Origin: Granulosicoccus sp964449565
Lineage (GTDB): Bacteria; Pseudomonadota; Gammaproteobacteria; Granulosicoccales; Granulosicoccaceae
Assembly (NCBI GenBank): GCA_964449565.1
Contig: CAYUZB010000006.1
Coordinates: 1-64,000 of the forward strand
Reading direction: 5' to 3'
DNA: 64,000 bases
Position 1 is the stretch's first letter; each line of letters opens with the position of its first letter. Positions 16,439 to 25,587 of the stretch are shown piece after piece. The notes under the pieces are model-generated. The model saw only the letters and a list, made by a program, of their open reading frames with translations. It ran no database searches and was not told the origin of the DNA. A program made the translations under genes and the position numbers.

Positions 16439-17812
16439 TCAGAATGTCAGGCGGGTCGCAAAGAATGGCCGCACGCTATTTCTATCGGGATCCCAGGCCA
16501 GGTCGATCCGGAGATCTGTGTTAGCCAATGCCCGAAGCTTATAACGCAGCCCCAAGCCACCGCGCAGATTCTGATCCAGAAGATCAACATCACTCGTTTC
16601 AAATACATTACCTGCATCAAGAAATACGACCCAGCGCCACGCGGGATACGAGAAAAATCCGGAAAGATATTCGACATTCAGCAGCATCAGGATATCTCCC
16701 GAATCGCGACCCTTGTCCACGCCGCGCAGGACATCACCACCACCGATTGAAAACGAGTGGTCTCCAAAAGGCGCACCATCACTCAGACCGAGCCGCAGTT
16801 GAACATTCAGATTCTTTTGTGGGTCGACGAGTGGAAGGTACCAGATACCCCACAAGTCGAGACGCTTGTAGCTGAAGCTGGAAGCCAGATTCTCATCAGC
16901 GACGCGTAATGTAAAGCCGTAGCTCTTGCCGCGACGCCGAAAGGTATCGCGACGGACCAACTGATTCTCCACACCGAATACAAAGCTTAAATCCGTACCA
17001 TCGACAAAAGGGCCGGCTTCACCCTCTGTGACATCGTATTCACGATCAATCACACGAAAACCGGCATGGTATCTCAACCCGCGAACACCCTTGGTGTGAT
17101 TAAGCCAACGCGCGACTTGAGTTTCAAATACAAATGATTGGCGTTCCGCCTCACCAAAGATTACTTCATTCTGCTCGAGCTCAACGTTACGCCGCTCGGC
17201 CGCTACGTTAAGAAACAGACCGAAGTCTGAACCCAGAAATCGTGGCACGGTGTAGCGCACTGAGTGGACAAACCCTGATCGCCCTCGACCATTATCTTCC
17301 TGACGCTTTTCGCTGGTTAACTTAAGACGATGTAGCCGACCCCGAAAATTTTCCCAGCGAATCTGCACGCCAACTCTAAGCTCACCATCACTCGTTCGGC
17401 TCAAGCGAGGTAATGGAAGAACGAAAATCTTCTCATCAACAATATAGCGAAGTTCAAGTAGGCCATCGATGAGTTCGAGCTCTGACCGTACCGACTTGAA
17501 CAAACCAAGATCCTGAATATTCTGGATACCGTCGATAATGTCGTCAAGCGAACACTGTGCTCCAGATTTCTGTGGCAGCTCGCGGATGAGTACTGCCGCC
17601 TTGGTGACATCGTTGCCGACAAAGCGAATGCTATCGATTTCGCGATTGCAGTATTCTTCACCCGGAATTGCGTCAGCTGCAGCCACTGGCCCCGACCACA
17701 TGACGAGCCCTAATGCAATATATATCATCAAAAGCGCGCAGGCGCAGCTAGGCCGTACACGCCGTACTAGCAGACACGAAAACCCTCGACTGATTAGAAT
17801 CAGACCGTTCAC
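16439..17812 (-). CDS. Omp85-superfamily outer-membrane protein with one POTRA domain
   Basis: 457-residue outer-membrane beta-barrel. After a signal peptide (cleavage near PVAAADA) there is a single POTRA-like domain at about 55-125 (REIDSIRFVGNDVTKAAVL through LLELRYIVDEK). A barrel of the surface-antigen D15 class follows, with the conserved SIGGGDVLRGVDKG near residue 365 and a C-terminal Phe (TRLTF). BamA has five POTRAs and TamA three, so this is a minimal member. It may insert or export another protein or lipid; the partner is unknown. It follows batD after 142 nt on the same strand. The GTG start at 17812 gives a long N-terminus; ATG 17728 is a plausible alternative. Confidence 0.82.
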   Translation of the reverse strand: MNGLILISRGFSCLLVRRVRPSCACALLMIYIALGLVMWSGPVAAADAIPGEEYCNREIDSIRFVGNDVTKAAVLIRELPQKSGAQCSLDDIIDGIQNIQDLGLFKSVRSELELIDGLLELRYIVDEKIFVLPLPRLSRTSDGELRVGVQIRWENFRGRLHRLKLTSEKRQEDNGRGRSGFVHSVRYTVPRFLGSDFGLFLNVAAERRNVELEQNEVIFGEAERQSFVFETQVARWLNHTKGVRGLRYHAGFRVIDREYDVTEGEAGPFVDGTDLSFVFGVENQLVRRDTFRRRGKSYGFTLRVADENLASSFSYKRLDLWGIWYLPLVDPQKNLNVQLRLGLSDGAPFGDHSFSIGGGDVLRGVDKGRDSGDILMLLNVEYLSGFFSYPAWRWVVFLDAGNVFETSDVDLLDQNLRGGLGLRYKLRALANTDLRIDLAWDPDRNSVRPFFATRLTF

Positions 17813-17954
17813 ACGATTTTGCTCGGTGTTCCAGTAGACACATGAAGGTGCCCGTTACCGGAATCGACTCAAGGATCATGCCGATGGGGGTCGAAGATCT
17901 AACTCGGGTTAGTTGTTTTGTGCTGCCAAGGTCAAATCAGGTCGCCCGCAATGG

Positions 17955-19928
17955 CTAGAGCTCAGGCAAACCGTGGGAATCGCCGGATGTTCTGCCCTGC
18001 GAGCCTCGGGCGGTGTTCGAATCACGGAATTCCGCGTCCTCTGCCGAGGAAATAGCCTGTATCGCGCTGCGGATGTTGCCGGGCAAGCCACTGTATCGCT
18101 GTTCATCCAGCTCCTGTGCAGAACGCGAACGGTACAGATCGGCATCCAGTGCCCGCAACTCATCACTTACCGGGTGAGGCTGTAGTCGATCAGCGAGAAC
18201 GGACAGACTCCTCGGAGGCTGGTCTGGAAACTGTCTGGCTGCCCAGCGCAGAACCGCCTGTGACACGGCATTGAGATCGGACTCGCGACAGCTAAGTTCG
18301 ACCTCGGCCAGCGGCGCCATATTTGTATACGACTGACGCACACTATCACGCACAGCCCCGAGACGATTGACCATCGAGGTGGAATACCCACCGAGATGCT
18401 TTTGAGCCGTGAACCGTTGCATGAATATCCAGAAAAGCGTCGCTATCCAGGCAAACAACAAAGCTGCCGAAATCCATTGCCAACGTTTGACGCTCGCAGC
18501 GATTTCCGCAACCGTATGGACAGTACTGCCAGTGCCCTGCACCAATAAACCGTCCGCCCCTGCCTCCTGACCAATTGCGGAGTCCTGACTGTTCACTGAG
18601 CCGTTATCATCCCGATTGCTTGCCAGCGCATCATTCGACTGAGCCGTCGAATCATCGAGGCTTAGTCCATCTCTTTGCGAATTATTTACCGATGATCCCG
18701 ATAAAGCGGCAACGGAGGAGTCACTTGTTGACGCAGCATTATCGGCACTCGTCGCGCTTGTCTGAGCCGCACTTTTCTCCGGCGGAGCCACACGCAAGAG
18801 GGTGGCTCCCAACTCAACCGTTTCCAGTTGACCGCTTATCGTGTTGAACCACTCTATGGCAATAGCGGGCAGCACCTGTTCACCGGCTGACTCCGGAATG
18901 ATCGCCCAACTGAAACGCTGTTCCGATATCAGACCGTTATCGGATTGTCCGGTGGCACTGACCGGCTCCTCAGCGTAAATACTCAGACCTTGAACCTTCG
19001 GTCGCTCAATTAACGGCAACTGCGTTGCAGTTGCGCCAACCGCTCTGAGCACAAGCGTACGGGTCAGGGGTTGATCAACCGTTGCCATCTCGGGATCAGC
19101 AGACCATCTTTCCTCTAGAGTCACCGCTTGCGCCGGTAACCACCAGCTTCCACCGACCGCTGGCCGAGCTTGCACATCGAGTTCAATTGAATCGGTTTGT
19201 CGTCGAATGTTTTTCGTTGGCGTAAAAAAACCGCGAGCCCGTGACGGATCAACAGGCACGGATACATTCAGACGTACAGGATCAATCAATAGCTTACCGC
19301 TACGTTGCGGAAACACGGCAAAACGCCGCTCAGTTACGGCATAGCGTCTGCCATCACGCACGTCTTCAAATCGCCTGTCCTCACCCAGTTGTTCAACATT
19401 GAGGGCATCCCCATCGGGCGCTCCCAGCGCACCATCAACTATCTCGATAGCCTGATACACGCGTAGCGTCAACAGAACTTGCGACTGTACCCAAGGTGTT
19501 TTCGTGTCCACTGTCGCTTCAACATAGATATCCCGTGCTGCACCCGTCGGCGCTGACGTGACAGTCAGGCTCAAGGAATTACTTCTTTTTGACCCAACGA
19601 GTACCGGTGGTACGACAAAGTTGCCAATCGTTCGAGGCATCAGCTCCAACGCCCAATTGCGTGTTTGCACGACGGTTGTCTTGCCACCACTGATGCGAGT
19701 CTGAGATTCTATATTGCTTGATCGGCCAACAATGTCAAAGTGTTGCTCGAGCGCTGTTGTGTCTAACTCTCCTTCCAGAGAGTTGGCGATAACCGTTAAG
19801 GTTACGCTTTCTTCTATCGAGATCTCGCCAGCGCCAAGTTCCATGAGCACCGTGCCCTGCTGCGCATGCGAGACAGCAGCAAACAAGGTCAGCAACAACC
19901 AAAGAATCAGGCTACCAGCGCTCTTCAC
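17955..19928 (-). CDS. batD: BatD family protein
   Basis: Last gene of the MoxR/Bat operon, 657 residues. It has a signal peptide (LILWLLLTLFAAVSHAQQ), a long beta-rich periplasmic region of BatD type (VTLTVIANSLEGELD early, then the ERRFAVFPQRSGKLLIDP motif near 200), a Ser/Asn/Asp-rich low-complexity linker at about 390-470, and one membrane helix near 490-510 followed by a cytoplasmic tail. BatD proteins are thought to work in the envelope with the VWA proteins BatA and BatB; their molecular role is not settled. The GTG start overlaps the end of the TPR gene by 17 nt, so the genes are coupled. Confidence 0.9.
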   Translation of the reverse strand: MKSAGSLILWLLLTLFAAVSHAQQGTVLMELGAGEISIEESVTLTVIANSLEGELDTTALEQHFDIVGRSSNIESQTRISGGKTTVVQTRNWALELMPRTIGNFVVPPVLVGSKRSNSLSLTVTSAPTGAARDIYVEATVDTKTPWVQSQVLLTLRVYQAIEIVDGALGAPDGDALNVEQLGEDRRFEDVRDGRRYAVTERRFAVFPQRSGKLLIDPVRLNVSVPVDPSRARGFFTPTKNIRRQTDSIELDVQARPAVGGSWWLPAQAVTLEERWSADPEMATVDQPLTRTLVLRAVGATATQLPLIERPKVQGLSIYAEEPVSATGQSDNGLISEQRFSWAIIPESAGEQVLPAIAIEWFNTISGQLETVELGATLLRVAPPEKSAAQTSATSADNAASTSDSSVAALSGSSVNNSQRDGLSLDDSTAQSNDALASNRDDNGSVNSQDSAIGQEAGADGLLVQGTGSTVHTVAEIAASVKRWQWISAALLFAWIATLFWIFMQRFTAQKHLGGYSTSMVNRLGAVRDSVRQSYTNMAPLAEVELSCRESDLNAVSQAVLRWAARQFPDQPPRSLSVLADRLQPHPVSDELRALDADLYRSRSAQELDEQRYSGLPGNIRSAIQAISSAEDAEFRDSNTARGSQGRTSGDSHGLPEL

Positions 19929-21086
19929 TACTTTGCACTCCCGGGTATTCTAGTTGATGACTCTGTTGTAATTTGTTGCGCAACAATCCGGCAGGGTCAT
20001 CCGGTATCTGCCTTAACCATTGTTCCGTTGCTTGTTGTTGTTCAGTCAAGGGCTGGTTCGATTCCTGAGCGGCATAACCTGAAAGCTCTTCATCTTCTTC
20101 AGGTTCTCCAGCCTCCGCCTCTTCTGTGTTTAGCTGCTCTTCGGCTTCAAGTGCTGCGCGTGCTGCCGCTTCGGAATTCTCCTCGCGACTATCTTCCGAC
20201 TCACCCTGCCGCTGTTGCTGGCCGGCTGCAGAATTATCGGCATTGGCTTGCTGCCCATCTTGCTGCCCATCTTGCTGNNNNNNNNNNNNNNNNNNNNNNN
20301 NNNNNNNNNNNNNNNNNNNNNNNNNNNNNNNNNNNNNNNNNNNNNNNNNNNNNNNNNNNNNNNNNNNNNNNNNNNNNCTTGCTGCCCATCTTGCTGCCCA
20401 TCTTGCTGTCCATCTTCAGAGGTAGACTCCTCGGCGGATGAATCGCGCTGATCGCCAGCATCGCTGGAATCACTTTGCTCACCCTGCTGCTCATTGCCAG
20501 CCTGGTTTTCACCTTGCTCGCCTGATTCACTATCCGAGCTCTGGTCACCCTGTTCACCATCACCCCCGGATTGTTGCTGTTGCTGCTCCTGTCGTGCACG
20601 AATTTTCTCGGCGATCTCCTTGTTATGCAACGCTCGTTGATGGCCAGGGTTCAACTCGAGTAACTCGTCGAACTGATTGATCGCCTCATCGAGTCGACCA
20701 TTATGTACGTTGCTCGTAGCGGCATTGAAAAGCTCCCGCTGAACAGCATCACTGTCACCAGATTCTTCAGCAATATTTCTGGCTCGCTCAAAGGACGCCG
20801 TCGCCGCATCAAGCTCACCTGCCTGAAAATGGCCAAGGCCTTTCCAGCTATCAGAAGGCGCCATGTCGATCAGCTTCTCCGAATCACCATTGTCCAATAA
20901 CTGTGCAGCCTGTTGTTCGGGTGTGCGAAACCAGTCCTGCCATTGGGCCAGGCTCACGGACGGAACAAGCAACAGACTCATGCAGGGCAAAAGCAAACGC
21001 AACATCGGATGGGACAACGGATGCAACATCGGGCGCTTGGCCGATAAGGAATGATACCAACGCTTAACTGTTGTCAGCGCAGCCAT
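19912..21086 (-). CDS. TPR protein of the Bat operon (BatC/BatE-like), interrupted by a gap
   Basis: Begins at ATG 21086, directly after the batB stop. There is a signal-anchor stretch (LRLLLPCMSLLLVPSVSLA). TPR repeats at about 75-165 read GLGHFQAGELDAATASFERA and VHNGRLDEAINQFDELLEL. Then comes a long Gln/Glu/Ser/Gly-rich tail with QDGQ repeats, and a C-terminal motif EQWLRQIPDDPAGLLRNKL typical of VWA/TPR Bat proteins. The 100-N run at 20278-20377 falls in the QDGQ repeats. The flanking 31-nt sequences are identical, and collapsing them gives one continuous 347-residue frame that stops at 19912. Read straight through the 100 N, the frame is lost. It probably scaffolds the Bat complex in the periplasm. 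Confidence 0.85.
20278..20377. other. Scaffold gap of 100 N inside the TPR gene
   Basis: Exactly 100 N, flanked on both sides by the same 31 bases, made of 12-nt repeats encoding QDGQ. Removing the N run and one flank (131 nt) leaves the gene in frame, so the gap is probably an unmerged overlap. The true number of 12-nt units is uncertain. Confidence 0.95.
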
Positions 21087-22082
21087 CTAGGCAACACCTC
21101 GACGAAACAGCAGTAAAGAAGCAAGTAACACTAGTGGCAACAACCAGGGAGATCGCTCAACCCAATAGTGTGCGACCGGTTCACCTGACGAGTTTCGTTC
21201 AAGATCAATACGAGCTCGAAGTGCGATATCCAGAATGGTATCGACATCGCGCTGACCAGGACTCATTTTGACCGTGATACCACCCCCTGCATCTGTCAGT
21301 TTTCTCAGCTGTACGAGATCAAGCTGCGGTACAACCACTGAACCGCTGCGACTCTTGATGAACTGACCGTTCGGACCACGCAGTGGCGCACCCGATTCCG
21401 TCCCTACCGCCAGCACGGAGACACTATGACCACGCGATCTGGCATGCACGGCTGCATCGATATCGCGCTGCCCGACCCGGCTATCGGTGATCAAAAAAAT
21501 GGAACCGCTCGACACGCTTGCCTGGTCAAGCAGTTCGACAGCTCGGACAATGGCGAGATCGAGTCGACTACCCTGCACTGGCATTATCTCAGGCGTCAAT
21601 GACGGTAGAAAGGCCGAGACAGTCGTAATGTCATCGGTCAAGGGACTGATCACATAGGGCCGTTCACTGAATGCGATAAGCCCGACTTGCATATCTTTGC
21701 TTTGATCAAGAAAGTCTTCGAGCTTGAATCTTGCGCGCGACAAACGATCGGGTTTTACATCGTCGAGTCGCATAGATGGCGACAGATCCAACAAGGTAAC
21801 CACTGCCGGCCTTGCGGCAAAAACCGGAACTTCGGTTTTCTCCCACACGGGCCCTGCCAGAATGATGATAGCGATTGCCCATACCAGAAATAAAATCCAT
21901 GAAGCACGCTTCGACGAACCCGCCCCCGACTCGATAACATAAGGTTGTAAGGCAACATCCACATATCGCGTCCAGTCGCTATTGCCGCCGTGCGTACGCC
22001 ACCACTGAATCGCCAGTATTGCAAGCGGCACCAAGGCTATTAACCACCAAGGCCTGAGCCAGGAAAGTCCGACTTCAGTCAT
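21087..22082 (-). CDS. batB: VWA-domain membrane protein BatB-like
   Basis: 331 residues with two membrane helices near the N-terminus (about 8-25 and 60-80), a von Willebrand A domain with the MIDAS start DLSPSMRLDD near 98 and a later LITDSRVG, and a C-terminal helix (LLPLVLLASLLLF). The MIDAS serines are kept but the motif is DxSPS rather than the usual DxSxS of BatA next door. It overlaps batA by 8 nt and abuts the TPR gene with no space. It is inferred to form a membrane complex with BatA. Confidence 0.87.
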   Translation of the reverse strand: MTEVGLSWLRPWWLIALVPLAILAIQWWRTHGGNSDWTRYVDVALQPYVIESGAGSSKRASWILFLVWAIAIIILAGPVWEKTEVPVFAARPAVVTLLDLSPSMRLDDVKPDRLSRARFKLEDFLDQSKDMQVGLIAFSERPYVISPLTDDITTVSAFLPSLTPEIMPVQGSRLDLAIVRAVELLDQASVSSGSIFLITDSRVGQRDIDAAVHARSRGHSVSVLAVGTESGAPLRGPNGQFIKSRSGSVVVPQLDLVQLRKLTDAGGGITVKMSPGQRDVDTILDIALRARIDLERNSSGEPVAHYWVERSPWLLPLVLLASLLLFRRGVA

Positions 22083-23091
22083 TTCCCTGACCCCAACGAT
22101 CTAGCTTGCCGTAACGCAGCAGCGCCCATAACATACTGCATATAAGGGACAACGCCAACGGCCACTGATACCACTCCAGACGCGGTCGAAATTGTTCACC
22201 GTCATCGTCGCTTGGCTCAAGACGATCAATTTCCGCGTAAATCGACTCCAGCTCCTGCTGGTTACGTGCGCGAAAATAGCGTCCTCCAGTGACCGATGCA
22301 ATTTCCATCAAAGAACGTTCATCAAGCTCGGTGCGACGCGCGCGACCGGAACCAATACCAATCGTGTGAATACGAATATCATTCTCGGCGGCCAGGCCAG
22401 CCGCTTCAATGGGGTCGACAATACCAGCCGAGTTCTGGCCATCGGTAAGCAGAATCAGCACCCGAGACGCCTCTGGACGCGAACGTAAACGCTTGACCCC
22501 AAGGCCAATTGCATCACCGATAGCCGTTGAACGCCCCGCCAGACCAACCGTTGCCTCGTTCAGGAAATGTTGCACAGTGTCGTGATCGAATGTCAGAGGG
22601 GTTTGTACGTAGGCGTTTGAACCGAACATGATCAAGCCGATTCGATCGCTTTGGCGTTCAGCGATAAAACCACGAGCTACGGCCTTGACAACAGCCATGC
22701 GGGTAGCTCGTCGGTTACCTGCATACAGATCGGGCTCGTTCATGCTGCCCGATATATCGATACCCAACATCAGATCGCGCCCACTGACTGGCACTTGTAG
22801 AGGTTCACCATAGGACTGAGGTCGGGCGCTCGCTGCGACAAGAAAGAACCACATCAAACCCAGCAAGAAAAGAGACCACCAAAAACGGGACTGCCCAACC
22901 TCGGCAGTAAATTCACTATAGCGTGACAAATCAGGCACGCGAAGCGCGCGACCACCCAGATCACCCATTCGCGGCAAGGTGTACCAGGCGATTAACGGCA
23001 ATGGCAAGGCTAGCCAGACCAACGGCCAGGCCCAGATCAATTCCTGCAGCACACCTGAGAATCGAGTAATACTCGCCTGCAATTCAAGCAT
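22075..23091 (-). CDS. batA: VWA-domain membrane protein BatA
   Basis: 338 residues from ATG 23091, chosen because GGGAAA lies just upstream; a longer in-frame start at 23124 is possible but would overlap the DUF4381 gene further. Helices near 20-35 and 70-90, then a VWA domain with a full MIDAS (GIDISGSMNEPD), the threonine region STAIGDAIG, and LLTDGQNSAG. The metal-binding residues look intact. A C-terminal helix anchors the domain. It is encoded between DUF4381 and BatB with overlaps at both ends. Role in the MoxR-Bat complex is by family; function is unresolved. Confidence 0.9.
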   Translation of the reverse strand: MLELQASITRFSGVLQELIWAWPLVWLALPLPLIAWYTLPRMGDLGGRALRVPDLSRYSEFTAEVGQSRFWWSLFLLGLMWFFLVAASARPQSYGEPLQVPVSGRDLMLGIDISGSMNEPDLYAGNRRATRMAVVKAVARGFIAERQSDRIGLIMFGSNAYVQTPLTFDHDTVQHFLNEATVGLAGRSTAIGDAIGLGVKRLRSRPEASRVLILLTDGQNSAGIVDPIEAAGLAAENDIRIHTIGIGSGRARRTELDERSLMEIASVTGGRYFRARNQQELESIYAEIDRLEPSDDDGEQFRPRLEWYQWPLALSLICSMLWALLRYGKLDRWGQGND

Positions 23092-23569
23092 CGGATTTCC
23101 CGGCACGCTGTATAAGCGTTGCACTGGCGGAGATCAATGCCTGCCGATCCTCCATAGTTATAGAGGCTGTTCGTTGATAGGGCCCTTCGCTTAACAGCAA
23201 GCCAAGCTCGGATCGAAACACACCATCGCCGTGCAACTCATCCAAACGGTTCAACCATTCATCGCCCTGCAGCGACGCAACAGCCTCTCTTGAATCCCGT
23301 TTGATCAACACACGACGCAGTAACTGAGACAGAGCGCTCAGAAATGTATGTGGATCAGTCTCTGCGGACTGACGACTGATCGCTTCAAGCTCTTGAGTTG
23401 CATCCCGTAACCAGCGACGTTGTCGATAGTTTCGAAGCATGAACCAAATGACTAGAAGCACAACAATAACAATCAGAAACACCACCCACCATCCGGCCGC
23501 AGGCACGCTGCTGACATCTGGAACTTCAAGAGGGTGAAGCTCCGCAAGTAATGCGTCGCTATCGTTCAT
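23084..23569 (-). CDS. DUF4381 membrane protein
   Basis: 161 residues with one strong N-terminal membrane helix (about 27-46) and a cytoplasmic helical domain with LSALSQLLRRVLIKR and LQGDEWLNRLDE. This is the usual DUF4381 small partner found in gammaproteobacterial Bat operons. It overlaps the DUF58 gene by 4 nt and batA by 8 nt. Confidence 0.85.
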   Translation of the reverse strand: MNDSDALLAELHPLEVPDVSSVPAAGWWVVFLIVIVVLLVIWFMLRNYRQRRWLRDATQELEAISRQSAETDPHTFLSALSQLLRRVLIKRDSREAVASLQGDEWLNRLDELHGDGVFRSELGLLLSEGPYQRTASITMEDRQALISASATLIQRAGKSDA

Positions 23570-24546
23570 TTACGTTGCAGGATACGCACCGCAGTGTCGA
23601 TCAACGGTGCAGCTGTATCCGCCTGTATGGTTGTATGTCTACCCTGTGCAAAAAAATGACTCACAGCCTGTTGCCGCTCATCGAATCGCCGTCGATAGTC
23701 ACGATGCGAGTGCGTTGAATTCATCGACAGTGACAATCTATTTGTACTACCAGGCGCCTGCATCGAAGTAATCGCAAAACGACCATCACTCGGCAAATTG
23801 TAATCAAGTGGATCAGCGATTTGCACGGCAACCATGTCGAGTGTATGTAACACCCGGCCGAGAGCTTTTGTCGCGCTCTCATCAAAATCATGAAAATCAC
23901 TTAGCAATACAACGGTGCTACCACTGTGCGCACCCCGTGCCAGCTTCTCCATCATGTCAGAAAAGTGAAAGATACTCGACGTTGGGACATGCATCTGGCT
24001 TTTGACAATGGCACGAAACAGACTCATCAGACCGCGCCGTCCCATCGCTGGACGCACTTCAGCATGCCAGTCATCGGTGAAAACGAAACCACCGACACGG
24101 TCTCTACCACTGACCGCACACCAACCAAGCAAAGCTGCCAGGCGTGCCGCCAGAACTGATTTGTACATGCCTTGTGTACCAAATCGCATACAGCGACGAT
24201 AGTCGATGAACAACAAAACAGGCCTTTCGCGTTCTTCTACAAACAGCTTGGTGTGCGCACGTCCGGAGCGTGCAGTAACTTTCCAATCAATCATGCGCAC
24301 ATCATCGCCAGGCTGATATTCACGCACTTCGGCGAAATCCAGGCCGCGCCCCAGACGACTCGATACTGAATTTCCGCCTTGTTGGGATGCACTGCGTTTC
24401 TTGACCCGTCGTTGCATTGCTGTTGCCGAGGATCGCAGTTGTACGAGCTCATCCAGAGTAGTGCTTACCGGCGAGGCAAATGTTGGTCCCTTGAGTACCC
24501 CGTTGAGAATCGACGAGTGCTTCTCGCGAGAAGGCGCAGGCATCAC
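23566..24546 (-). CDS. DUF58 domain protein of the MoxR/Bat operon
   Basis: 326 residues. The DUF58 signature is clear near 62-95: GRGLDFAEVREYQPGDDVRM, then IDWKVTARSGRAHTKLFVEE. A VWA-like fold follows, with LLFIDYRRCMRF and VVLLSDFHDFDE. No membrane helix is seen. Overlaps of 4 nt with moxR upstream and DUF4381 downstream show tight coupling. DUF58 proteins accompany MoxR ATPases and are thought to be their clients or adaptors. Confidence 0.91.
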   Translation of the reverse strand: MMPAPSREKHSSILNGVLKGPTFASPVSTTLDELVQLRSSATAMQRRVKKRSASQQGGNSVSSRLGRGLDFAEVREYQPGDDVRMIDWKVTARSGRAHTKLFVEERERPVLLFIDYRRCMRFGTQGMYKSVLAARLAALLGWCAVSGRDRVGGFVFTDDWHAEVRPAMGRRGLMSLFRAIVKSQMHVPTSSIFHFSDMMEKLARGAHSGSTVVLLSDFHDFDESATKALGRVLHTLDMVAVQIADPLDYNLPSDGRFAITSMQAPGSTNRLSLSMNSTHSHRDYRRRFDERQQAVSHFFAQGRHTTIQADTAAPLIDTAVRILQRK

Positions 24547-25544
24547 GGCACAGCAACAAGTTGCAGTAAACGATCTATTACATCGCTTGCCCCGACACCA
24601 TCAGCTTCGGCCTCAAATGTCAGCAAGATGCGATGGCGCAACACATCGTGTATGACCGCCTGCACATCGCCCGGCGATACATAGTCACGCCCAGCCAACC
24701 AGGCGTGCGCACGAGCTGCAGAATCGAGAGACAAGGTGCCACGCGGACTAGCGCCGTAACTGATCCATCGACCCAGCTCTTCGTCAAGCTGCGCGGCATT
24801 ACGGCTCGTGGTAACAAGACGCACCAGATACGCTTCGACGTTGTCAGCCAGGTACACTTCGAGAACTTCACGACGTGCGGCGAATAGCGCATCGAGTGAC
24901 AGCGTTAACGATGGTTCTGACGAAGCAGAAGCAGATTGAGCTTGAGTCTCATTTAGCGACACTACATCCGACAAGGCTTCACCTCTGACAAGTCGTAGAA
25001 TATCTGCCTCATGTTGCGGATCAGGATAGTCAATGATCACCTGCATCAGAAAACGGTCCAGTTGTGCTTCGGGCAAGGGATAAGTACCTTCCTGCTCTAT
25101 CGGATTTTGTGTCGCCATAACCATGAATGGCGCAGGCAAGGCATAAGTTTTGTGTCCAACAGAAATCTGCTGTTCCGCCATGGCTTCAAGCAATGCGGAC
25201 TGCACCTTTGCCGGAGCCCGATTGACTTCGTCAGCGAGAATCAGATTATTGAACAAGGGTCCTTCCTGAAACACGAATGACCCATCAGCCGGCCGATACA
25301 CCTCGGTTCCGGTTAAATCCGCAGGTAGTAAATCAGGCGTGAACTGTACACGCTGATAGTTGGATTCGATGTGATCAGCGAGCGCCTTGATCGCTCGTGT
25401 TTTTGCCAGACCTGGTGCACCCTCAACCAGCAGATGACCATCGACCAACAAGGCAAGTAGCAAACGATTAACCAACAAAGGTTGACCAATAACCGCATTT
25501 TCAAGCTGAGATTGCAGTGCTTGAACCGCAGGAAGAACACTCAT
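24543..25544 (-). CDS. MoxR-type AAA+ ATPase
   Basis: 333-residue AAA+ ATPase, first gene of the Bat operon. Walker A is EGAPGLAKT near 40-48, Walker B and following region ILADEVNRAPAKVQSALLE near 100-118, and sensor 1 region VMATQNPIEQEGTYPLPEAQ near 140-160. A small insertion of about 20 polar residues (LNETQAQSASASSEPS) lies near 195-210. MoxR proteins act as chaperones that activate metal-dependent or envelope complexes, here presumably the BatA/BatB pair. Confidence 0.93.
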   Translation of the reverse strand: MSVLPAVQALQSQLENAVIGQPLLVNRLLLALLVDGHLLVEGAPGLAKTRAIKALADHIESNYQRVQFTPDLLPADLTGTEVYRPADGSFVFQEGPLFNNLILADEVNRAPAKVQSALLEAMAEQQISVGHKTYALPAPFMVMATQNPIEQEGTYPLPEAQLDRFLMQVIIDYPDPQHEADILRLVRGEALSDVVSLNETQAQSASASSEPSLTLSLDALFAARREVLEVYLADNVEAYLVRLVTTSRNAAQLDEELGRWISYGASPRGTLSLDSAARAHAWLAGRDYVSPGDVQAVIHDVLRHRILLTFEAEADGVGASDVIDRLLQLVAVP

Positions 25545-25587
25545 TGACTTTTCTTAATCTAAATCGTTGGGTTAAGGATTTGAACTA

